Shown: positions 10,048 through 19,650, counted from the stretch's first letter. The stretch: DNA of 64,000 bases from Propionibacteriaceae bacterium (GCA_031265875.1 JAISCA010000035.1:1-64000); one strand, 5' to 3'. Numbers and translations: made by a program. The notes: generated by a model from the letters alone, not told the origin.

Positions 10048-11448
10048 GTGATCGTCACCGCTCTCAAGCTGACCGACTTCCGCTCCTACGCCACCGTCGA
10101 ACTCGAGTTGGGCGCGGGCGCGACGGTCTTCCTGGGTCCCAACGGCCAAGGTAAGACCAACCTGGTCGAGGCCGTCGAATACCTGGCCAGCCTGTCTTCG
10201 CACCGGGTGGCCAACGATCAACCCCTGGTCCGGGCCGGCGCCCAACGGGCCGTCCTGAGCGCTCGGGTCCAAGCCGGTCCGAACGATCCGCGTAACTTGG
10301 CCCTGGATTTGGAGATCCGGCTGGGCGCGGCCAACCAGGCCCGCCTGAACAAGGCTCCGGTTCGTCCGCGCGATCTCCTGGGCGCGATCAGGGTGGTCCT
10401 CTTCGCGCCCGAGGATCTGGCCGTCGTGAAAGGCGATCCGGCCGATCGACGGTCTTTCATCGACACCTTGTCCACCACCCGGTGGCCGCGCTTGGCCGGT
10501 GTCAGAGCCGATCTGGAGCGGGTCCTTAAACAACGTAACAGTTTGCTGAAAGCTCTGTCCGGCCGGGCCGCCGCCCGCTCCTCGGCCGGCGACACCCTAG
10601 CGTTGTGGGACGAGCGATTGGTGGTCTTTGGGGCCGAACTGGTGGCGGCCCGGCTCGACACCATCGCCGGTTTGGAGCCGTTGTACGCCGACCGTTACGC
10701 CAGTCTGGCGTCGAGCGCCAGCCAGGTCCGGCTGGCCTATCGCAGCGCCGTCGAGCCGGACTGGTCCACCGGTCTGGGCCCGAGAGACCCCGACCAGATC
10801 GCGCGCCGCCTGAGCGACGCCATCGTCCAGCGTCGTGACGAGGAGATCGCCCGCGGCCTCAGCTTGGTCGGCCCCCAGCGCGACGACTTGGTCTTGGAGC
10901 TGGACGGTCTGCCCGTCAAGGGCTACGCCAGCCACGGCGAGTCCTGGTCGGCCAGCTTGGGACTCCGGCTAGGCAGCTTCGACCTGCTTAGGCAAGACGG
11001 CGTCGAGCCGGTGCTGATCTTGGACGACGTCTTCGCCGAATTGGACTCCAGCCGGCGGGGCCGGCTGGCCCAAGCCGTCGGGGCCGCCCAGCAGGTCTTA
11101 TTGACCGCCGCCGTCGAGCAAGACGTGCCAGCCAGTTTGGTGGCGGAGCGCTTCCGGGTGTTCGACGGTCAGGTCCGTCCCGACCAGGCCCGGCCGTCGG
11201 CCGCGCCCAAGCCAACGGAAGACGGTCCTGGACTGGTCGAGGATGGTCGGGATGTGGCTGAGGAGAACCATGGTCTGGTCGGGGACGGTCAAGACTCGAG
11301 TGAGGACGGTCGTGACCCGGTGGACAGTTCTGCTGAGGTCGGTGATGGTTTCGATGGGGCTGGGGCGGTCCTAGAGTCGGTCGGGGACGATCGAGACCTG
11401 AGTGGGGACGGTCTAGATCGGGCGGGAGGCGACCATGACTCGATCTGA
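10048..11448 (+). CDS. recF: DNA replication and repair protein RecF with an acidic repeat tail
   Basis: 466 residues, start GTG. ATPase motifs: Walker A FLGPNGQGKTNLVEAVEYL, and the C-terminal VLILDDVFAELDSSRRGRL (Walker B and D-loop). RecF loads RecA at gaps. The normal protein ends near residue 375. The last 90 residues are an Asp/Gly-rich degenerate repeat (units such as EDGRDVAEEN, GDGQDSSEDGRD, GDDRDLSGDGLD) that also appears as a DNA-level repeat. This tail is unusual and may be disordered. The next gene overlaps by 14 bases. Confidence 0.94.
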   Translation: MIVTALKLTDFRSYATVELELGAGATVFLGPNGQGKTNLVEAVEYLASLSSHRVANDQPLVRAGAQRAVLSARVQAGPNDPRNLALDLEIRLGAANQARLNKAPVRPRDLLGAIRVVLFAPEDLAVVKGDPADRRSFIDTLSTTRWPRLAGVRADLERVLKQRNSLLKALSGRAAARSSAGDTLALWDERLVVFGAELVAARLDTIAGLEPLYADRYASLASSASQVRLAYRSAVEPDWSTGLGPRDPDQIARRLSDAIVQRRDEEIARGLSLVGPQRDDLVLELDGLPVKGYASHGESWSASLGLRLGSFDLLRQDGVEPVLILDDVFAELDSSRRGRLAQAVGAAQQVLLTAAVEQDVPASLVAERFRVFDGQVRPDQARPSAAPKPTEDGPGLVEDGRDVAEENHGLVGDGQDSSEDGRDPVDSSAEVGDGFDGAGAVLESVGDDRDLSGDGLDRAGGDHDSI

Positions 11449-12109
11449 GCGCGACGCTCTTGGACCGACCGCCGCGCCGCCGGCCGACCAGACGACTGTC
11501 ACCAGGCCCGTTCGAGACGCGCAAGATTTTGTCCCCGGACTCGCCGCAGACGAGTCGGCTCCGCCGCCGGAGCCGGCGGAGCCGTCAGACGATACGCCGG
11601 CCGACCCCGCCTTGGCCTGGGCCGAGCATGATCCGACCGGGCTGGAGTTGGCTCAACGGGTGGCCCAGGGGGCCAGGGGGGGCCGCCCGGCGGCCCGCCG
11701 CCGCCCTCGCCCGGCCGTCGACCCGGCGACCTGGTCCGGTCCCGGGCCATCCGAGCGCGACCCCCAGCCGGTTGGACGGTTGATGGACCGGGTGATCGCC
11801 GACCGGGGCTGGGGGACCGACCTCTCGCTGGCCTCCCTGCTGGGGCATTGGGCCGATCTGGTCGGAGCGGTCAACGCCGACCACTGCCAGCCCGAGGGCT
11901 TCCGGGACGGGCAGTTGACCATCCGGGCCGAGTCCACCACCTGGGCCGGCGCCATCCGGCTGATCGCCCCCGCCATCTTGGCCCGCTTGAACCAGGCCCT
12001 GGGCCAAGACAGCGTCACCAGCCTGCGCGTCCTGGGCCCGACCGCCCCCAGTTGGAAGAAGGGCCGCCGCTCCGTCCCCGGTCGCGGCCCCCGCGACACC
12101 TACGGTTGA
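11435..12109 (+). CDS. DUF721 protein, probable DciA-type replicative helicase loader
   Basis: 224 residues. A disordered Pro/Ala/Arg-rich first half (to about 105) precedes the DUF721 domain: VGRLMDRVIADRGWG, HWADLVGAVNADHCQPEGFRDGQLTI and STTWAGAIRLIAPAILARLN. DUF721 proteins include DciA, the ancestral operator of the DnaB helicase, and in Actinobacteria sit just after recF. ATG 11435 overlaps the recF 3' end, implying coupling. The C-terminus is basic (KKGRRSVPGRGPR). Confidence 0.85.
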   Translation: MTRSERDALGPTAAPPADQTTVTRPVRDAQDFVPGLAADESAPPPEPAEPSDDTPADPALAWAEHDPTGLELAQRVAQGARGGRPAARRRPRPAVDPATWSGPGPSERDPQPVGRLMDRVIADRGWGTDLSLASLLGHWADLVGAVNADHCQPEGFRDGQLTIRAESTTWAGAIRLIAPAILARLNQALGQDSVTSLRVLGPTAPSWKKGRRSVPGRGPRDTYG

Positions 12110-12164
12110 CTCAACCCACCGGCCGCCAGCCCCAGGCCAGCCGACTCTCTACTCAAAGAGCGCT

Positions 12165-12232
12165 TAGACACGATTGAGGCGAACGTCGAGCGCTGGCGCT
12201 CGTGAGTGAGCCGATTGAGTGTTTGAGACTCG
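12165..12232 (+). repeat. Dispersed repeat, family B, copy 1
   Basis: It begins AGACACGATTGAGGCGAACG (with a T before), then a hairpin CGAGCG-CTGG-CGCTCG, then GAGCCGATTGAGTGTTTGAG. It matches copies at 47807-47868 (inverted) and 52119-52187. The stem differs from theirs by a compensatory A:T to G:C change. It continues directly into a family A copy. Confidence 0.75.
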
Positions 12233-12291
12233 TCAGAGTCCAACGACCTCCGACACGCCAGAGACGATGGTTCTAAGTGTCGCTCGCGTGA
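12211..12291 (+). repeat. Dispersed repeat, family A, joined to family B
   Basis: It shares CGATTGAG with the right end of the family B copy, then runs through CCAACGACCTCCGACACGCC and ends GTGTCGCTCGCGTGA. That ending matches the 42065-42132 copy, GTCGCTCGCGTGA. The 12110-12312 spacer holds only these repeats. Confidence 0.6.
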
Positions 12292-12312
12292 AGGGCTGGG
12301 GGCGAATGGCGG

Positions 12313-12816
12313 TCACAGCGCCGGTCGGGGGGCTTTGCTGCGTAGGCTGCGCCGCAGGCTGGCCGAGGACAGTTCGGACCAGGGCTGGTCGAACTCCAAT
12401 TGGCAGCAGGTGGCGGTGGGGAAGTGGGTCCGGATCAGGTCGACGGCCACAGGATCGGAGCTGTCCGGGTCGAGTAGGCGCTGGACGGCGGCGGCGATGT
12501 CCGGGTTGTGGCCGGACACCAGGACGCGGTGGAGGTCGTCGTCCAGTTGGCGGACGCGGTCGATCAGGACCGAGCAGCCCCCGCCGTACAAGGCCGGCAC
12601 GACTTCGACCGGCGCGTCCAAGCCCAGTTCGGCCACCGTTTGGCGGGTGCGGGCGGCCGGCGAGGTCAGGACCCACTCGATGCCGGCGTCGGCCAGCGCG
12701 GCCCCGAGGTGGCGGGCTTGGTCGCGGCCGATGCGGTCGAGCGGGCGGTAGAGGTCGCCCAGGGCGCCGCCGGGAGCGGCGTGGGCGTGACGTAGCAGGT
12801 ACAACTGTCGGCTCAC
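12313..12816 (-). CDS. SixA-like histidine phosphatase
   Basis: 167 residues. The phosphoglycerate-mutase-type catalytic motif LYLLRHAHA (RHG variant) is followed by SPAARTRQT and SGHNPDI, with the second His in GHN. SixA-like enzymes remove phosphate from phosphohistidine proteins or small phosphorylated substrates. Its GTG start overlaps the stop of the upstream methyltransferase gene by 4 bases (GTGA), so the two are co-translated. The exact substrate is unknown. Confidence 0.85.
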   Translation of the reverse strand: MSRQLYLLRHAHAAPGGALGDLYRPLDRIGRDQARHLGAALADAGIEWVLTSPAARTRQTVAELGLDAPVEVVPALYGGGCSVLIDRVRQLDDDLHRVLVSGHNPDIAAAVQRLLDPDSSDPVAVDLIRTHFPTATCCQLEFDQPWSELSSASLRRSLRSKAPRPAL

Positions 12817-13880
12817 GTCAGCTCCAGTGGTTTAGTGGCTACAACGATATCTCGATAAATAGAAGAATCGACTCTATGGCCGAAGAGTTCCCAGGGGCCG
12901 CCCTGGCAGGCTGTCAGACCGGCTTGTTGGACCAGCTCGATCAGATCGGCCCGGGGCAGACCGAGGCTGTTCCAGGACAGACCCAGGGCGCCGCCGGGGG
13001 CCAGTTGCCGGCTCCAGACCGGCACGGCCTCGGCCAACAGCTGGCCGGCCGAGCGCTGGCGGCCGGACCCCGGCCCCGAACGGGAGCCATGGACCACCCC
13101 GTAGGGCGCGTCCACCACCACCGCCTGGAAGCGACGCTTGCCCCAGAGCACGGCCGACTGACGGGTGTCGCCGCTGAAGACGGCCAGGTGGCGGGTCTGA
13201 TCCCCGAACTGGGCTTCGACCTCCAGCCGCTTGCCCAAGTTACGGCCGTCGCGGCGGACCGGGTTCAACTCGGCCCGGTGCTTCAGCCTCTTACGCCTCA
13301 GATAGGTCTTGAGGAAGGCGGCCAAGGCCTCGACCGCGCTCGACTCGACTTCGACCCCGGCCGCGTCCCAGCCCAAGCGCCAGGCCGTGGTCAAAGTCGT
13401 GCCCCGGCCGCACATCGGATCGAGCACGGTGACCGGTCCAGCGGCCCGGACCTGGGACAAGGTGACATTGAGCAGCAATTGGGTGAACTGCTCATTGGTC
13501 TTGCCGGCGTACTTCGGGATCGTCACCAGGTCCTCCTCGACCGGCCCCAAGGCCGGCCAGGGCAGGGGCCGTAACAGAACCTGGTCTAGGTCAGCCGGGT
13601 CGGGCAGGGCCTGGTCTGGGTTCGATAGGTCGGGCACGGTCTGGTCCGGGGCCGCCGGGTCGGGCACGGCCTCGAACAGGGCCAGTCCGGCCGACAGCCG
13701 GCTCAGCGCCGCTGGGTCGACCGCCGCGGCCTCGAAGCCGAGGCAACTCAGACCGGCTAACCGGTGCGGGCGCATCGTCCAGCCGCCCACCACGGCCGCC
13801 TCGGCCGCCGCCAAACGGGGAGTCTGGTCGGCGTAGACCCGATTGGCCGATGGAGCCAAGAGCAATTCGTACGTGGGCAC
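12813..13880 (-). CDS. SAM-dependent nucleic-acid methyltransferase, TRM11/tRNA G10-like
   Basis: 355 residues. SAM motif I is VLDPMCGRGTTLTTAWRLGW and the catalytic motif IV is VVVDAPYGVVHG (a DPPY-type variant with Ala). This order fits the TRM11-like group that N2-methylates guanine in RNA, annotated widely in Actinobacteria as a DNA-modification methylase. Residues about 70-100 are an Asp/Pro/Gln repeat (PDPAAPDQTVPDL, NPDQALPDPADLDQ) inserted before the core. It is co-directional with the SixA-like gene. Confidence 0.75.
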   Translation of the reverse strand: MPTYELLLAPSANRVYADQTPRLAAAEAAVVGGWTMRPHRLAGLSCLGFEAAAVDPAALSRLSAGLALFEAVPDPAAPDQTVPDLSNPDQALPDPADLDQVLLRPLPWPALGPVEEDLVTIPKYAGKTNEQFTQLLLNVTLSQVRAAGPVTVLDPMCGRGTTLTTAWRLGWDAAGVEVESSAVEALAAFLKTYLRRKRLKHRAELNPVRRDGRNLGKRLEVEAQFGDQTRHLAVFSGDTRQSAVLWGKRRFQAVVVDAPYGVVHGSRSGPGSGRQRSAGQLLAEAVPVWSRQLAPGGALGLSWNSLGLPRADLIELVQQAGLTACQGGPWELFGHRVDSSIYRDIVVATKPLELT

Positions 13881-13895
13881 GGGCCCTGGCGCCGT

Positions 13896-14465
13896 TCAGG
13901 CCAGGTTGACCAAGTGGGCCTCGTAATGGGTGCCCTTGGCCCGTTCGTAGGAGGCCAGGATCTCGGTCTCGGCCGCCACCCGGCCGGACCACGAGGCGCC
14001 TTCGACCGACTTGCCCGGCTCGAGGTCCTTGTAGACCGTGAAGAAGTGCTGGATCTCCAGCAGCTGGTACTCCGGAATGTCGGTGATCTCCTGCAGATGC
14101 GCCTGCCTGGTGTCGGCCGTCGGCACCGCGATGACCTTGTCGTCGCCGCCCTTCTCGTCCGTCATCCGGAACATGCCGATGGCGCGGCACTCGATCAGGG
14201 CGCCGGGGAAGGTCGCCTCCGGCACCAGCACCAAAGCGTCCAGGGGGTCGCCGTCGAGGCCCAGGGTGCCTTCGATGAAGCCGTAGTCGGACGGGTACTG
14301 AGTGGAGGTGAACAAGGTCCGGTCGAGCCGGATGCGGCCCGTCCGGTGATCCAGCTCGTACTTATTCTTGGAGCCCCGTGGGATCTCGATCGTGACGTCG
14401 AAGACCAAGCTACTGGCTCGGTCGAGGGACTCGAACTTCAGCGTTTGCCGCAGCGAGCTGTCCAT
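13896..14465 (-). CDS. ppa: Inorganic pyrophosphatase, family I
   Basis: 189 residues from ATG 14465, preceded by AAGGGGAG. The open frame reaches further upstream but without family similarity. Catalytic and metal-binding motifs: [24 protein letters not shown] and [11 protein letters not shown], with the three aspartates of the D-x-D-P-x-D signature present. It hydrolyses pyrophosphate to drive biosynthesis. It is divergent from dacB with a 63-base spacer. Confidence 0.95.
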   Translation of the reverse strand: MDSSLRQTLKFESLDRASSLVFDVTIEIPRGSKNKYELDHRTGRIRLDRTLFTSTQYPSDYGFIEGTLGLDGDPLDALVLVPEATFPGALIECRAIGMFRMTDEKGGDDKVIAVPTADTRQAHLQEITDIPEYQLLEIQHFFTVYKDLEPGKSVEGASWSGRVAAETEILASYERAKGTHYEAHLVNLA

Positions 14466-14528
14466 CGCGGCTCCCCTTCCTATCATGTAACTGACACCCA
14501 CCGGTCTGACGGAGACGAGAGCAACACT

Positions 14529-15923
14529 ATGCCTAGCCAGCCCCTGGAAGCATCCTCGGCGCGGCGACGCCGCTGGCGTCGGGGCCTGACCGCGGCCGGA
14601 CTGGCCGGTCTGTTGGCGACGGCCGGACTGGCCGGACCGACCTTGACCAGGTGGAGCGGCCTGACCCCGCCGGCGGGCGCCGCCACCATCGACCCGCTGC
14701 GTTACGCCACCCCGGCGCCGACGCCGACGCCCCAACCCGGCCCCAGCGGTCTGTCGGTCAGTTCAGCCCGTTCCACCCTCGATCCGGCCCAGGTGGCGGC
14801 CGGCCTGGCGGCGGCCGGCGCCGTCGCCGGCAGCTTGGCCTGGGCCGTGCTCGATCCGGCCGACGGACGGGTGCTGGCCCAGCGGGAGGACCAAGCCGCT
14901 CTAGTGCCAGCCTCCTGCCTGAAGATTCTGACCGGGGCGGCCGTCTTGGCCAGCTTGGGTCCGACGCACCGCTTCGTCACCCGGACGGTCTGGTCCGGCG
15001 ACGACCTCGTTCTGGTCGGCGGCGGCGACCCCTACCTGACCGCCAGCAGTCCCAGCGACTACCCGAACCGGGCCTCCTTGGTCGACCTGGCCGAGGCCAC
15101 CGCCGAGGGGCTGCGCCGGGCCGGCCGCACCAGCCTGGCGGTGGGTTGGGACGACAGCCTCTTCACCGGTCCGGACTGGAACCCGTCCTGGCCCGCCAGC
15201 TACAGCAGCGAGGCCGTGCCCACCAGCGCCCTCTGGCTGGACCGGGGCCGTCAGGCCGGCGTCCGTTCCCGCACCCCGGCGGCCGACGCCGGGGCCGCCT
15301 TCGTCCAAGAGCTACGCCAGCGCGGCATCGAAGTCCAGCCTCTGGGCCGGGTCCTGGCCCCGGCCCAGGCGGTCGAGTTGGCCCGGGTGGAGTCCGCTCC
15401 GCTCGACCTCGTCGTACAGGAGATGCTGCGCTACTCCGACAACGACGTGGCCGAGGCCCTGTTCCGGCACATCGCCCTGGCGGCCGGCCGCGACGGTTCC
15501 ATCGCCGCCGCCCAAGCGGCCATGGCCGAGCGTTTGGGCCAGCTCGGCCTGTGGTCCGACGGCATGGTGATAGACGACGGCTCCGGGCTCTCCCGGGCCA
15601 ACCGGGCCACGGCCTCGGCCCTGGCCCTGGCCGTCGTACGGGCGGTCCGGCGGACCGATCTCAGAGCGGTCTGGGCCGGCCTGCCGGTGGCGGCCGGCGA
15701 CGGCACCTTGAGAACCCGCTTCGACTCCTCCGCGGATGGGCCCGGCCGGGGCCGGGTCCGGGCCAAGACTGGCACTTTGAACGGGGTGCATACCTTGACC
15801 GGCCTGGTCCAGACCCGCTCCGGCTCGGTCCTGGCCTTGTCCTTGCTGGTCAACCAGGCCGTCGACGCGGCCGCCGCCCGGGATTGGTTGGACCGCGCCG
15901 CCGCCGAATTGGCGGCGCTTTGA
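14529..15923 (+). CDS. dacB: D-alanyl-D-alanine carboxypeptidase, S13/PBP4 family
   Basis: 464 residues. An Arg-rich N-terminus and a hydrophobic segment (about 15-38) form a signal peptide or anchor. The penicillin-binding triad is intact: SxxK in [11 protein letters not shown], SxN in [10 protein letters not shown] and KTG in [12 protein letters not shown]. It trims peptidoglycan pentapeptides outside the membrane. ATG 14529 is chosen for its signal sequence and GGAGACGAG site; the frame is open much further upstream across the divergent promoter. tilS overlaps its stop. Confidence 0.93.
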   Translation: MPSQPLEASSARRRRWRRGLTAAGLAGLLATAGLAGPTLTRWSGLTPPAGAATIDPLRYATPAPTPTPQPGPSGLSVSSARSTLDPAQVAAGLAAAGAVAGSLAWAVLDPADGRVLAQREDQAALVPASCLKILTGAAVLASLGPTHRFVTRTVWSGDDLVLVGGGDPYLTASSPSDYPNRASLVDLAEATAEGLRRAGRTSLAVGWDDSLFTGPDWNPSWPASYSSEAVPTSALWLDRGRQAGVRSRTPAADAGAAFVQELRQRGIEVQPLGRVLAPAQAVELARVESAPLDLVVQEMLRYSDNDVAEALFRHIALAAGRDGSIAAAQAAMAERLGQLGLWSDGMVIDDGSGLSRANRATASALALAVVRAVRRTDLRAVWAGLPVAAGDGTLRTRFDSSADGPGRGRVRAKTGTLNGVHTLTGLVQTRSGSVLALSLLVNQAVDAAAARDWLDRAAAELAAL

Positions 15924-17074
15924 GCCGCCGGGCCCTGAGCCCGACCTGCCTCAGCTTGGTCCGGGCGCTGGAAGACCAGACCGCCGCCGCCTTGGCCGAG
16001 ACGGGGGCCAGCCGGATCAGCCTGGGCCTGTCCGGCGGCCCGGACTCCCTGGCCTTGGCCGCCGCCTTGGCCTGGGCCACCCAACGTCGGGACGGTCCCT
16101 TGGCCGGTCGCCCGGCCCAAGCCCACGTCGTCGACCATGGGCTCCAGGCCGGCTCGGCCGAGGTGGCGGCCGCGGCCGTCCGTCAAGCCGCCCAGCTCGG
16201 CTTGGCCACCCGTCTCAGCCGGGTCACGGTGCGGCCCAGCGGGGCCGGTCCGGAGGCTGACGCCCGGCGGGCCCGGCTGGCCGCCCTCCTGGACCAGCCC
16301 GCCACCGTGGTGCTGCTGGGCCACACTCTGGACGATCAGGCTGAGACGGTCCTCCTGGGTCTGGCCCGGGGCTCCGGCCCCCGTTCCTTATCCGGCATGG
16401 CGGTTCGCCAAGGCCGATTGGTCCGGCCCTGGCTGGGCCACCGCCGCAGCGACACCGAGCGGGCCTGTCTGGACTGGGGCTTGCGGCCCTGGCGCGACCC
16501 GACCAATCAGGATCCGAGGTACGCCCGCTCGCGCCTGCGCCAAGGCCTGGCCGAGTTGGAGGACCGCCTCGGCCCCGGCCTGGCCCAAGCCCTGGCCCGG
16601 ACGGCCCAGCTCTGCGCCCAGGACGCCGACCTGCTGGACCAATTGGCCGACCAGGAGCTGGACCGGCGGCTGGCCCAGGTCGACCCCGGCGGCGGGGCGG
16701 CGGCCGACCCGACGATCCCACTCCCCGGTGGTCCCACTGAGGCGGGTCTCATCTCGGCGGGTCCCGCTCCCACGGGTCTCGCTCCGGCCGGTTCCGCTCC
16801 GGCCAGTCCTATTCCGGCCCGCCTGCCCCTGGCCGGATTGTCCGACCTCCACCCCGCCCTGCTCGGGCGGGTCCTGTTGGCCTGGCTGCGCCGGGCCGGC
16901 GGGCGGGACCTCAAAGCCGCCCAGATCGACGCCGTCGCCCGTCTGGTGACCGACTGGCGCGGCCAATCCCACATCGCTGTGGCCGGCGGTCGGGTGCGCC
17001 GGCTGGGCCCGGTCTTAGAGTTCCAGCCACTGGTGGAGCCGGAACCGGCGGCGCCCCCGTCGGCGGTCCGCTGA
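15920..17074 (+). CDS. tilS: tRNA(Ile)-lysidine synthetase TilS
   Basis: 384 residues if it starts at the TTG overlapping the dacB stop (TTGA); no ATG or GTG lies in a suitable place. The PP-loop LGLSGGPDSLALAAALAW is diagnostic, with LGHTLDDQAETVLLGL and RDPTNQDPRYARSRLR downstream. It converts cytidine-34 of tRNA-Ile(CAU) to lysidine. About residues 257-303 are a Pro/Ala/Gly low-complexity insert (PAPTGLAPAGSAPASPIPA) within the C-terminal region. Confidence 0.9.
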   Translation: MSRRALSPTCLSLVRALEDQTAAALAETGASRISLGLSGGPDSLALAAALAWATQRRDGPLAGRPAQAHVVDHGLQAGSAEVAAAAVRQAAQLGLATRLSRVTVRPSGAGPEADARRARLAALLDQPATVVLLGHTLDDQAETVLLGLARGSGPRSLSGMAVRQGRLVRPWLGHRRSDTERACLDWGLRPWRDPTNQDPRYARSRLRQGLAELEDRLGPGLAQALARTAQLCAQDADLLDQLADQELDRRLAQVDPGGGAAADPTIPLPGGPTEAGLISAGPAPTGLAPAGSAPASPIPARLPLAGLSDLHPALLGRVLLAWLRRAGGRDLKAAQIDAVARLVTDWRGQSHIAVAGGRVRRLGPVLEFQPLVEPEPAAPPSAVR

Positions 17075-17129
17075 CAGTGCCGTACCCCCGTCGTCCGGAA
17101 CCCGCCGGTCGCAGGCGCCCCCGTCGCCG

Positions 17130-17189
17130 AGAGAGCAGCTCCGACCCGCGACACGCTGAAATACCGGTTGTAACTATCCGTTCGCGTGA
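17130..17189 (+). repeat. Dispersed repeat, family A
   Basis: The core CGACCCGCGACACGCTG is followed by GGTTGTAACTATCCGTTCGC and GTGA. It fits the pattern 'CGACACGC ... GTCGTAAC ... TCGCGTGA' of the other copies. It fills most of the 170-base spacer between tilS and hpt. Confidence 0.55.
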
Positions 17190-17244
17190 TCCCTCCGATG
17201 GAAGCGCTGGGCGGTGGTCCGGGGAGTGGGGATAAAGTTGGGGG

Positions 17245-17808
17245 GTGGACAGCGCAGATGTCATATCCGACCTCAGTCGAGTGCTTTACCAGGGCCCGGA
17301 GATCCAACGCCAGATCGCCCGGTTGGCGGCCCAGATCGACGACGATTACGCCGGTCTGTCGGAACAAGACCTGATCCTGGTCGGTGTCCTCAACGGCGCC
17401 GTCATGGTCATGGCCGACCTCTCCCGTTCACTCAAGACTCATTGCCAGATGGAATGGATGGCGATCTCCTCCTACGGTTCCGGCACGACCTCGTCCGGCG
17501 TCCTTCGGATCCTCAAGGACCTCAGCGTCGACATCGCCGGCCGTCACGTCCTGGTGGTCGAAGACATCATCGACACCGGCCTGACCCTGTCCTATCTGAT
17601 CGACAATCTGCGCAGCCGGGGCCCCGCCAGCGTCGAGGTCATGACCGCCTTCCGTAAGCCGGAGGCCAGCAAGTGCCCGGTCGACGTCAAATACGTCGGC
17701 TTCGACATCCCGGCCGACTTCGTGGTCGGCTACGGCCTGGACTACGCCGGGCGCTACCGTAACCTGACCGATCTCGGCGTGCTCGACCCCAAGGTCTACA
17801 CCCGCTGA
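17245..17808 (+). CDS. hpt: Hypoxanthine phosphoribosyltransferase
   Basis: 187 residues, GTG start. The PRPP-binding motif is VLVVEDIIDTGLTLSYL, preceded by LVGVLNGAVMVMADL and followed by VGFDIPADFVVGYGLDY, the usual HPRT landmarks. It salvages hypoxanthine and guanine to IMP and GMP. The order tilS-hpt is conserved in Actinobacteria and Firmicutes. In many genomes ftsH follows; here it does not. A hairpin terminator ends the unit. Confidence 0.95.
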   Translation: MDSADVISDLSRVLYQGPEIQRQIARLAAQIDDDYAGLSEQDLILVGVLNGAVMVMADLSRSLKTHCQMEWMAISSYGSGTTSSGVLRILKDLSVDIAGRHVLVVEDIIDTGLTLSYLIDNLRSRGPASVEVMTAFRKPEASKCPVDVKYVGFDIPADFVVGYGLDYAGRYRNLTDLGVLDPKVYTR

Positions 17809-17817
17809 CACCACCGC

Positions 17818-17844
17818 CTGGACCCACCGCCCCGGTGGGTCCAG
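17818..17844 (+). terminator. Hairpin terminator after hpt
   Basis: A perfect 11-bp stem, CTGGACCCACC with GGTGGGTCCAG, and a 5-base loop, begins 10 bases after the hpt stop. No U-tract follows, as is common in high-GC Actinobacteria. The rest of the 296-base spacer before aldA shows no gene. Confidence 0.75.
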
Positions 17845-18104
17845 CCCGGCTCGGCCACCGTCGCCCCACCCTTTCAGCGGCCCGGCCGACGCCCCTTCCG
17901 GCTGTCCTCCACCGCTCTCAACCCCTCTCGGCCCGGTCGTTCAGCCGGCCCTGAGGCCCGTCCAGGCCCGGCTCGCAGCCCGGGCGGGACGGAATCGTAT
18001 CCGCCGATCAGATCGATTCAGGTCGCAGGTCTATTGCTCCGGCCCAGCTTGTGATGGGATGTAGTCCAAGTACACCGTCGTACGGAAAGGTGGTGCCTCC
18101 CAGC

Positions 18105-19538
18105 ATGGAGACCTATCAGCAATTTATCAACGGAGCCCTCGTCGACTCCCACTCCTCCGATTTCATCGAGGTGGAGAACCCTTACACCAATCAGATCATC
18201 GGCCGCGCCCCCAAGGGCGACGTCGAAGACGCCAACCGCGCGCTCGAAGCGGCCAAGCGGGCCCAAGGCCCTTGGTCCAAGACCTCCGCCGCCTACCGCG
18301 CCGGCTACCTCAAGCAGTTCGCCCAGTTGATCCGCTCCCGCCGGGTCGAGCTGGCCCATCTGCTGGCCAGCGAGCAGGCCAAGGTCCTGCCCTTGGCTCA
18401 GGTCGAGATCGACTTCACGGCCGACTACTTCGACTACTACGCCGGCTGGGCCATGATCTACGAAGGCGAGGTCATCAACTCGGGCGACCCGCGTGAGAAC
18501 ATCTGGTTGTTCCAGAAGCCGATCGGCGTCGTGGCCGGCATCTGCCCCTGGAACTTCCCCTTCTTCGTCATGGCCCGCAAGGTCGCTCCGGCCCTCTTGA
18601 CCGGTTGCGCCATCGTCATCAAGCCCTCTTCGACCACGCCTTTGACCACCTTCGAGTTCGCCCGCTTGGTCGCCACGCTCGACCTGCCGGCCGGCGTGCT
18701 CAACTTCGTCTCCGGCGGCGGGGCCACCCTGGGCAACGCCCTGGTCACCCACCCCTACACCGACATGGTGTCGCTGACCGGTTCGGTCGAAGCCGGCCAG
18801 GAGGTCATCAAGGGCTCGGTCGACAAGGTCATGAAGACCTCGCTCGAACTGGGCGGCAAGGCCCCGGCCGTGGTCTTCCCCGACGCCGACCTCGACATCG
18901 CCGTCAAGGGCGTGACCGACTCCCGCTTGATCTACTCCGGCCAGGTCTGCAACTGCTGCGAGCGGGCTTACGTCCACCGCGACATCTACGACGAGTTCGT
19001 GTCCCGGCTGACCGCCTCCTTCCAGGCCGCCGCTTACGGCGATCCCTTCGCCGACCCCGCCCCGGTCTACAGCTCCCAGATCGACCAGGCCCAGTTGGAC
19101 AAGATCGAAGGCATGGTGGCTCGGGCCACCGCTGCTGGGGCCCAGGTCGTGACCGGTGGCCAGCGGGCCGATTTGGGCACGGGCTACTTCTTCCAGCCCA
19201 CCATCTTGGCCGGGGCCAAGCAGGACTCCGAGATCGTGCAGAAAGAGGTCTTCGGGCCGGTCCTGCCGATCATCCCGTGGGACGACTACGACCAGGTCAT
19301 GGCTTGGGCCAACGACTGCGAGTACGGCCTGACCAGCTCGGTCTTCTCGACCAATGTCAACACCGTCATGCAGGCCATCAAGGACCTCAACTTCGGTGAG
19401 ACCTACGTCAACCGCGAGCACTTCGAGGGCTTGCAGGGCTTCCACGCCGGTTGGCGCAAGTCCGGCATCGGCGGGGCCGACGGCAAGCACGGCCTCTACG
19501 AGTACCTCCAGTCCCAGGTCGTCTACCTGCGCTACTGA
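18105..19538 (+). CDS. aldA: Lactaldehyde/glycolaldehyde dehydrogenase, AldA type
   Basis: 477 residues, the length of E. coli AldA (479). The NAD-dependent aldehyde dehydrogenase core is complete: PWNFPFFVMARK, SLELGGKAPAVVFPDADLD (catalytic Glu) and YSGQVCNCCERAYVH (catalytic Cys). The ending NREHFEGLQGFHAGWRKSGI, GGADGKHGLYEYLQSQVVYL follows AldA closely. It oxidises lactaldehyde to lactate or glycolaldehyde to glycolate, for example in fucose, rhamnose or propanediol metabolism. ATG 18105 is chosen by family alignment. It is a lone gene. Confidence 0.88.
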   Translation: METYQQFINGALVDSHSSDFIEVENPYTNQIIGRAPKGDVEDANRALEAAKRAQGPWSKTSAAYRAGYLKQFAQLIRSRRVELAHLLASEQAKVLPLAQVEIDFTADYFDYYAGWAMIYEGEVINSGDPRENIWLFQKPIGVVAGICPWNFPFFVMARKVAPALLTGCAIVIKPSSTTPLTTFEFARLVATLDLPAGVLNFVSGGGATLGNALVTHPYTDMVSLTGSVEAGQEVIKGSVDKVMKTSLELGGKAPAVVFPDADLDIAVKGVTDSRLIYSGQVCNCCERAYVHRDIYDEFVSRLTASFQAAAYGDPFADPAPVYSSQIDQAQLDKIEGMVARATAAGAQVVTGGQRADLGTGYFFQPTILAGAKQDSEIVQKEVFGPVLPIIPWDDYDQVMAWANDCEYGLTSSVFSTNVNTVMQAIKDLNFGETYVNREHFEGLQGFHAGWRKSGIGGADGKHGLYEYLQSQVVYLRY

Positions 19539-19650
19539 GTCCGGATGGTCCGTCTCAACCACACAGGTCTCAAACGCCAAGTCGAGAACTCGGGCTTCAA
19601 TCTCCGGCGATCACACTGGCGCCGGGGCCGACGTTCAAGACGCGAGATCA

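Noticed and set aside
12219-13574. A 451-codon frame opposite the SixA-like and methyltransferase genes
   Set aside because: It spans two genes read from the other strand and starts inside a repeat.
18018-19580. A 520-codon open frame opposite aldA
   Set aside because: Shadow of a well-supported aldehyde dehydrogenase gene on the other strand.
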